NCBI GenBank assembly: GCA_019310385.1
Contig: JAFDEK010000020.1
Location: forward strand, 1-43,336
Origin: Deltaproteobacteria bacterium
GTDB taxonomy: Bacteria > Myxococcota_A > UBA9160 > UBA4427
Length of the DNA: 43,336 bases
Direction: 5' to 3'
The notes under the pieces are model-generated. The model had not been told where the DNA came from and did no database searches. It worked only from the letters and a program-made list of their open reading frames with translations. Positions 39,368 through 43,336 of the stretch are shown piece after piece. Made by a program: the position numbers and the translations under genes. Position 1 is the stretch's first letter. Each line of letters begins with the position of its first letter.

Positions 39368-40999
39368 TCAAACCCCCTTGGGGGGTTCCCAGTTGCGCAG
39401 CAGCTCGATCAGCGTGCGTACGCCGACACCGGTGGCGCCCCGCTGTTGATAGGGGCCCGCCTTGTCGCTCCAGCCCGTGCCCGCGATGTCGAGGTGGACC
39501 CAGGGTCGTTCGCCCACGAAGGCCGAGAGGAAGCTGGCCGCGGTCGAAGTGCCGGCGTGGCGGCCTCCGGCGTTCTTGAGATCGGCCACGCTGCTCTTCA
39601 TGGCCTCCTTGTGCTCGTCGAGCAGCGGGAGCTGCCACGAGCGCTCGCCGCAGCGCGTTCCCGCCTCGCCCACCGCCTCGATCAAGCCATCGTGGTTGCC
39701 CAAGAGGCCCGTCGCCCAGGGCCCCAGTGCCACCAGGCAGGCGCCCGTCAGGGTCGCGAGGTCGATCATCGCCTGGGGCTCGAAACGAAGGTCGGCGTAG
39801 TGCAGCGCATCGGCCAACACGACCCGTCCCTCGGCGTCGGTGTTGGTGATCTCGATGGTCTTGCCCGACATGGTGGTGATGATGTCTCCCGGCCGGTAGG
39901 CCGTGCCGCCGGGCATGTTCTCGGCTGCCGCCACGACGCCCACCACGTGCAGTGGCAGCTTCAGCAGGGCGATGGCTCGCATGGCGCCCACCACTGCGGC
40001 TGCGCCGCTCATGTCGTGCTTCATGTCCTGCATGCCCGGCGACGGCTTCAGCGAAATGCCGCCTGAATCGAAGGTGATGCCCTTTCCCACGATGCAGATC
40101 GTGGGCTGCGCGCCGCCGCGTCCGCCCTTGGCTGCCCGGGTCTTGGCTGCTCGGGTCTTGGCTGCCCGGGTCGCGGGCCGGTGCTCGAGGATTACGAGCC
40201 GCGGCGGATTCGCGCTGCCCTGGCCCACGGCGAGAATGCCGCCCATCTTGCGGCGCTTGAGCTCGGGGACCTCCAACACCTGGGATCGCAGCCCGACGGC
40301 CTTGGCAACCTTGACCGCCTCGCGGGCCAGGGCCGCCGGGGGCAGGGCATTGCCGGGCTGGTCGGAGAGGGTGCGGGCGACGTTCTGGGATTCGGCCACC
40401 ACCACGCCCACGGCGCAGGCCGCGCGTACCGTCCGCGCGTCGCGCAGCTTCTCGTAGCAGAGATCGAAGGAGCGCACGGGCGTCTCCGCCTGCTTGTTGT
40501 TGCTGCTGTTGTTGCTGTTGTTGTTCTTGTTGTTGTTGCTGGTGTGCGTGCGGTAGGTGTCGAAGCGGTAGCTGGCGAGGACCGCCCCTTCTGCCGCGGC
40601 GCGGGCTCCCTCGGCAACGGGAATGCGGCGCACGGAGGGGACGAGCATGGCCACGCGGCGCGCGCTCTTGGCTCGCGCCAGGTTCAGGGTGCTGCCCGCG
40701 GCCCGCCGCAGGCCCTCGCTCGTCAGCTTGCTCTCCCGCCCCAGCCCCACCAGGAGCACCCGCTTGCAGGCGCTCTCCGGGGCCGGGTAGAGGGTGAGGG
40801 TCTCGCCGGCGCGACCGCGGAAGTCGCCGCACCCCAGGGCCGCGGAGATCAGGCCCCCCACGCTCCGATCCAGCGCCGTGATGCGCCGGCCCAGCCGCCG
40901 TTTCTTGGGATCGGCCTTGGGCTCGAGCTCGAGTAGCGGAATCGCCACGAGATCGACCCCCTTGCGCCCGATCTCACCGACCTTCACAGATACCTGCAT
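39368..40999 (-). CDS. pepA: Leucyl aminopeptidase (M17)
   Basis: This 543-residue protein is a cytosolic two-metal aminopeptidase. The catalytic domain has VGKGITFDSGGISLKPSPGMQDMKHDMSGAAAV, with metal ligands, and the family signature ITNTDAEGRVVLADAL. The ATG at 40999 has AAGGAGATGTG upstream, a strong ribosome site; the longer open frame ahead of it shows no family similarity. Two in-frame repeats are unusual: an Asn-rich run (about residues 153-169, SNNNKNNNSNNSSNNKQ) in the linker between the two domains, and three 15-bp units giving RAAKTRAAKTRAAK just before the metal motif. A GC hairpin (39371-39387) covers the last codons. Confidence 0.93.
   Translation of the reverse strand: MQVSVKVGEIGRKGVDLVAIPLLELEPKADPKKRRLGRRITALDRSVGGLISAALGCGDFRGRAGETLTLYPAPESACKRVLLVGLGRESKLTSEGLRRAAGSTLNLARAKSARRVAMLVPSVRRIPVAEGARAAAEGAVLASYRFDTYRTHTSNNNKNNNSNNSSNNKQAETPVRSFDLCYEKLRDARTVRAACAVGVVVAESQNVARTLSDQPGNALPPAALAREAVKVAKAVGLRSQVLEVPELKRRKMGGILAVGQGSANPPRLVILEHRPATRAAKTRAAKTRAAKGGRGGAQPTICIVGKGITFDSGGISLKPSPGMQDMKHDMSGAAAVVGAMRAIALLKLPLHVVGVVAAAENMPGGTAYRPGDIITTMSGKTIEITNTDAEGRVVLADALHYADLRFEPQAMIDLATLTGACLVALGPWATGLLGNHDGLIEAVGEAGTRCGERSWQLPLLDEHKEAMKSSVADLKNAGGRHAGTSTAASFLSAFVGERPWVHLDIAGTGWSDKAGPYQQRGATGVGVRTLIELLRNWEPPKGV
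40128..40172 (-). repeat. 15-bp triple tandem repeat inside pepA
   Basis: TTGGCTGCCCGGGTC occurs at 40128-40142 and 40158-40172, with a one-base variant at 40143-40157. It encodes RAAKT-type basic repeats in a loop before the catalytic metal-binding strand. Confidence 0.9.
40494..40541 (-). repeat. Trinucleotide (TTG/CTG) array inside pepA
   Basis: Sixteen consecutive triplets read TTG, CTG or TTC. In the gene's direction and frame these are AAC/AGC/AAG-type codons giving an Asn-rich run. The tract is much lower in GC than its surroundings and keeps the frame. Confidence 0.9.
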
Positions 41000-41090
41000 C
41001 ACATCTCCTTGCTCGTGGCTGACTCTTGCTCGGTTATTCGGGTCCTTCGCCCGGCGCGGGCATCTCGCACTGCCGCTCCGGAAGCATTGC

Positions 41091-41119
41091 TTGAAGCCCA
41101 GCAGCCCCTCGCCTAGACT
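41091..41119 (+). promoter_or_regulatory. Candidate sigma-70 promoter for the tol operon
   Basis: TTGAAG (41091-41096) and TAGACT (41114-41119) are each 4 of 6 matches with the ideal 17-bp spacer. Transcription would start near 41126, about 180 nt before tolQ. Confidence 0.4.
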
Positions 41120-41161
41120 CCTGCCGTCAAAAACAGGGGCGTCGCGGATTCCCATCGGGAA

Positions 41162-41242
41162 CCCCATCGAGGGATGGGGCGTCGAAACATGAGAACCAGG
41201 GACCGCAGGCGGGTCGACGGAAGCGCCGACAGGCCCGTCGAC
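41162..41242 (+). other. Inverted repeats in the tolQ leader
   Basis: CCCCATC-GAGG-GATGGGG (41162-41179) forms a 7-bp hairpin, and GTCGACGG (41213-41220) pairs with CCGTCGAC (41235-41242). Both fall in the leader predicted for the tol operon. The rest of 41000-41307 between pepA and tolQ holds no gene. Confidence 0.35.
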
Positions 41243-41307
41243 AGAATCGTCCAAATGGAACGCCACGGCGCGTTGCGAGAGGCTAAGAGTCTCGGGGGGG
41301 ACTTCTC

Positions 41308-42033
41308 GTGAGCTTCGACGTCCTCGGCTTGATCCTTCAAGCCGGTCTCATCGTCAAGCTCGTTCTTCTGGTGCTGGTCATGTTCTCCGTGATCTCCTGG
41401 GCGATCATTGCGTCCAAGTGGTGGGAGCTTCGCGGCGTCGAGCAGGATAGCGAGGCTTTCCTCGAGATCTATCACCAGGAGCCGTTCGAAGAGGTGTACG
41501 ACGCTGCGCGCGATCTGGGTCGCAGCTCGATCGCCCTCGTCTTCCTGGCTGCCTGCTCGGAGATGGCGCGCCTCGCCGCCCAGGCGGGACGAAGCACGGT
41601 GAGCGAGCTCGAGCCGAAGGCCATGCGCCGGGTGTGCAAGCGGATTTCCTGGTCCTCGGCCCACGAGGCCCAGCGTCTCGAGCGCGGCCTGCCCTTCCTC
41701 GCCATGACGGGCAGCTCCTCGGTCTATATCGGGCTCTTCGGAACGGTGGTGGGCATCGTCCAGGCCTTCCAGGGCATCGGTGCGTCGGGCAATGCGAGTC
41801 TGGCCGTGGTTGCGCCCGGGATCGCGGAGGCCCTCATCGCCACTGCGATGGGGCTCGTCGCCGCCATTCCCGCCACGATCTTCTACAACGTCTTCAGCGC
41901 CAGAATCGACGCCGCCGCGGGCTCCATCGACCTCTTCGCCGAGGAGCTCGAGGAGGACCTGGGACACATCACGGGTTCCGATCTCGCGGCGGCCCAGGCG
42001 CCCGGGCCCAGCGCCCGGGCGACGAGCGGATAG
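41308..42033 (+). CDS. tolQ: TolQ/ExbB-type proton channel subunit
   Basis: This 241-residue protein has three membrane segments: near residues 10-35, 130-155 (MTGSSSVYIGLFGTVVGIVQAF) and 175-198 (EALIATAMGLVAAIPATIFYNVF). These are the MotA/TolQ/ExbB pattern. It forms the proton channel of the Tol complex with TolR, which powers outer-membrane constriction at division. The start is GTG at 41308 behind a G-run. The order tolQ-tolR-tolA-tolB in the operon supports Tol over ExbB. Confidence 0.95.
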   Translation: MSFDVLGLILQAGLIVKLVLLVLVMFSVISWAIIASKWWELRGVEQDSEAFLEIYHQEPFEEVYDAARDLGRSSIALVFLAACSEMARLAAQAGRSTVSELEPKAMRRVCKRISWSSAHEAQRLERGLPFLAMTGSSSVYIGLFGTVVGIVQAFQGIGASGNASLAVVAPGIAEALIATAMGLVAAIPATIFYNVFSARIDAAAGSIDLFAEELEEDLGHITGSDLAAAQAPGPSARATSG

Positions 42034-42038
42034 CGATC

Positions 42039-42452
42039 GTGGCTGCGGGGTCGCCGCGCAGACGTCGGGGGAACTCGGAGATCAACGTCACGCCCTTCGT
42101 GGACGTGATGCTGGTGCTGCTCATCATCTTCATGGTCGCGGCGCCCATGATGCAGCAGGGAATGGACGTCGATCTACCCGAGACCACGACCCAGCCGCTG
42201 CGGGTGCGCGACGACCCGCTGATCCTCAGCGTGCGCAAGGACGGCACCTATTACCTCGGCCGCAAGGAGGTCGAGGTGACGGAGCTGGCCGCCAAGCTCG
42301 AGGCGGTGTTCGACGCGCGCGGCTCGACGGAGGTCTTTCTGCGCGCGGACCGCAAGGCGCCCTACGGAACCGTGGTCAAGGCCATGGCGGCCGTGCGGGA
42401 GGCCGGCTCCGATCGGCTCGGCATCGTGACCGAGCCCGAGCCCGAGCGCTGA
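42039..42452 (+). CDS. tolR: TolR/ExbD-type protein
   Basis: This 137-residue protein has a basic N-terminus (AAGSPRRRRGNSEINVTPFVDVMLVLLIIFMVAAP). Its single membrane segment carries the conserved Asp (FVDVML) that takes part in proton flow. A periplasmic domain with LILSVRKDGTYYLGRKEV follows. The GTG at 42039, five bases after the tolQ stop, is the best start and gives the family's length. The stop overlaps the tolA ribosome site (TGAGGAG). Confidence 0.94.
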   Translation: MAAGSPRRRRGNSEINVTPFVDVMLVLLIIFMVAAPMMQQGMDVDLPETTTQPLRVRDDPLILSVRKDGTYYLGRKEVEVTELAAKLEAVFDARGSTEVFLRADRKAPYGTVVKAMAAVREAGSDRLGIVTEPEPER

Positions 42453-42459
42453 GGAGTGC

Positions 42460-43260
42460 ATGGCCCACGATCTCGCGAACAGCGCACCCAGACATTGGAT
42501 GCGGTGGGACGAGGACGAGCAGCGCGGCTTCTCCTACGCCGTCGCGATCTCGCTGGTGGGTCACGTAGTGCTCTTCGGCCTGCTGACCCTCGCGCCCAGC
42601 CCCGTGCCCCTGCACGCGCCGGCCTCGATCTCCGTCCGGCTCGTCGCGGCGCCACCCGCAGCGTCCCGTGGCGGCGCCGACCCATCGGCCAAGAGCGCTC
42701 CCGCCCCGGCTCCGGCGCCCGCCGCGGCGCCCCCCAAGCCCGTGGCCAAGAAGCGAGTGCTCCCGAAGGACCCCGCGCCGGTCCGAGCCAAGCCCAAGAA
42801 GGTGCGCCGCCGCGCCAAGCCCGACGAGCTGAAGTACGAGGACGCGTTGGCGGCCCTGCGCGCCGAGGCTGGCGAGGTCACGCCCGCGCCGGCGGCTCCG
42901 AGCGCCCCGGAGGAGCGCGCGGGGCCGGTGGTCGACGACCCCCTGGCCGCCGCGGGCGAGCCCCAGGTAGGGGGCGGGGCGGTGGTGAGCCCCGAGCTCG
43001 CTCGCTGGCTGATCGACACGAAGCGGCACGTTCGCTCCAGCTGGATCACGCCGCCCGACTTCCAGAACCGGGGCCTCTCCACCGAGCTGCGGGTTCGACT
43101 CGGGCCGACCGGAGAGGTGTTGGGCACGCCGGTCGTGGTTCGCTCGTCGGGCGATCCCTACTGGGACGACAACGTCATACGGGCACTGAAGAAGGCCAGC
43201 CCGCTGCCGGCGCCGCCGGAGCCGGGTGAGTGGCCTTTTCGGTTCTCCCCAGAGGAGTGA
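42460..43260 (+). CDS. tolA: TolA/TonB-type energy-transfer protein
   Basis: This 266-residue protein has a single N-terminal membrane segment (AVAISLVGHVVLFGLLTLAP) with a conserved His. A Pro/Ala/Lys-rich linker (PAPAPAPAAAPPKPVAKKR) follows and ends in a TonB/TolA C-terminal domain (VSPELARWLIDTKRHVRSSWITPPDF, LSTELRVRLGPTGEVLGTPVVVRSSGDPYWDDNVIRALKKASPLPAPPE). The linker is short compared with E. coli TolA, and so resembles TonB; operon order favours TolA. The ATG at 42460 has GAGGAG four bases upstream. Confidence 0.9.
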   Translation: MAHDLANSAPRHWMRWDEDEQRGFSYAVAISLVGHVVLFGLLTLAPSPVPLHAPASISVRLVAAPPAASRGGADPSAKSAPAPAPAPAAAPPKPVAKKRVLPKDPAPVRAKPKKVRRRAKPDELKYEDALAALRAEAGEVTPAPAAPSAPEERAGPVVDDPLAAAGEPQVGGGAVVSPELARWLIDTKRHVRSSWITPPDFQNRGLSTELRVRLGPTGEVLGTPVVVRSSGDPYWDDNVIRALKKASPLPAPPEPGEWPFRFSPEE

Positions 43261-43262
43261 AG

Positions 43263-43336
43263 GTGAAGCGGACGAGCAATAGATGGAGCTTTGGCTCGGC
43301 GGTCGCGAGGCTGGCCCTCGCCGCCGCGGCGCTGAT
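43263..43336 (+). CDS. tolB: Start of an exported protein, probably TolB (cut by window edge)
   Basis: Only 24 codons are visible, from a GTG at 43263, two bases after the tolA stop. They read MKRTSNRWSFGSAVARLALAAAAL, the start of a signal peptide. The position after tolQ-tolR-tolA is the usual place of tolB. The rest is outside the window. Confidence 0.6.
   Translation, partial: MKRTSNRWSFGSAVARLALAAAAL

Noticed and set aside
40494..40541. Triplet array as a CRISPR or other interspersed repeat
   Set aside because: It is a simple triplet run with no spacers and lies in frame inside pepA.
1..43336. tRNA, rRNA, insertion sequence, integrase or attachment site
   Set aside because: No cloverleaf-like segment, rRNA motif, transposase or integrase motif or terminal inverted repeat was seen on either strand.

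Overview
The window is high-GC chromosomal DNA from a Gram-negative bacterium. It carries tolQ-tolR-tolA and the start of a tolB-like gene, lipoprotein signal peptides, a bactofilin, a WaaP-like sugar kinase and periplasmic c-type cytochrome. The mix of an FHA-DUF4388 protein, a Lys/Ala-repeat histone-like protein, a GldA/GldF/GldG-type ABC system with DUF4340, tandem CaiB/BaiF CoA-transferases and MmgE/PrpD suggests Myxococcota or another lineage of the former Deltaproteobacteria. That placement is inference; no rRNA gene is present. GTG starts and 4-nt ATGA/GTGA stop-start overlaps are common.

Positions 1-14.5 kb look accessory and catabolic. A remnant of an oligopeptide-type ABC ATPase lies at the left edge. 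A leftward set follows: sulfatase, alpha/beta hydrolase, nitronate monooxygenase-like protein. A rightward pair of a cytochrome P450 and a penicillin-acylase-family Ntn-hydrolase overlaps by ATGA and sits behind a long leader. The P450 seems to have lost an internal N-terminal segment. Next come a crotonase and an acyl-CoA synthetase (divergent), then a fused double CaiB/BaiF CoA-transferase with MmgE/PrpD. Together these fit activation and breakdown of lipid-like or xenobiotic acids.

Positions 14.6-26.2 kb carry envelope functions: a two-half M16 metallopeptidase lipoprotein, a small unknown protein, a leftward operon (small exported protein, GT4 glycosyltransferase, two-domain sugar/LPS-type kinase), and a rightward operon of ABC ATPase, permease, GldG-like protein and DUF4340 protein.

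Positions 26.2-43.3 kb are mostly housekeeping. Leftward: ankyrin lipoprotein, inositol-monophosphatase-type phosphatase, TatD-type hydrolase, metG and holB. Then a bactofilin, an unusual fusion of a Lys/Ala-repeat histone-H1-like tail with an EF-Tu-domain-II-like barrel, a NifU-type protein, a MoaD-MoaE fusion with MoaB, a secreted gluzincin peptidase, FHA-DUF4388, a DUF192 lipoprotein coupled to an RpoH-like sigma factor, a cytochrome c with an EF-hand-like loop, leucyl aminopeptidase, and the tol operon running off the right edge.

The most unusual items are: the Lys/Ala-repeat + EF-Tu-like fusion, whose mRNA leader can pair with its own start region; the structured leader and palindrome-overlapped promoter ahead of the shortened P450; the cytochrome with an EF-hand loop; the tandem-kinase/glycosyltransferase operon; and repeated in-frame 12-bp or 15-bp tandem duplications in otherwise conserved genes. 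I saw no tRNA, rRNA, CRISPR array, insertion sequence or integrase.
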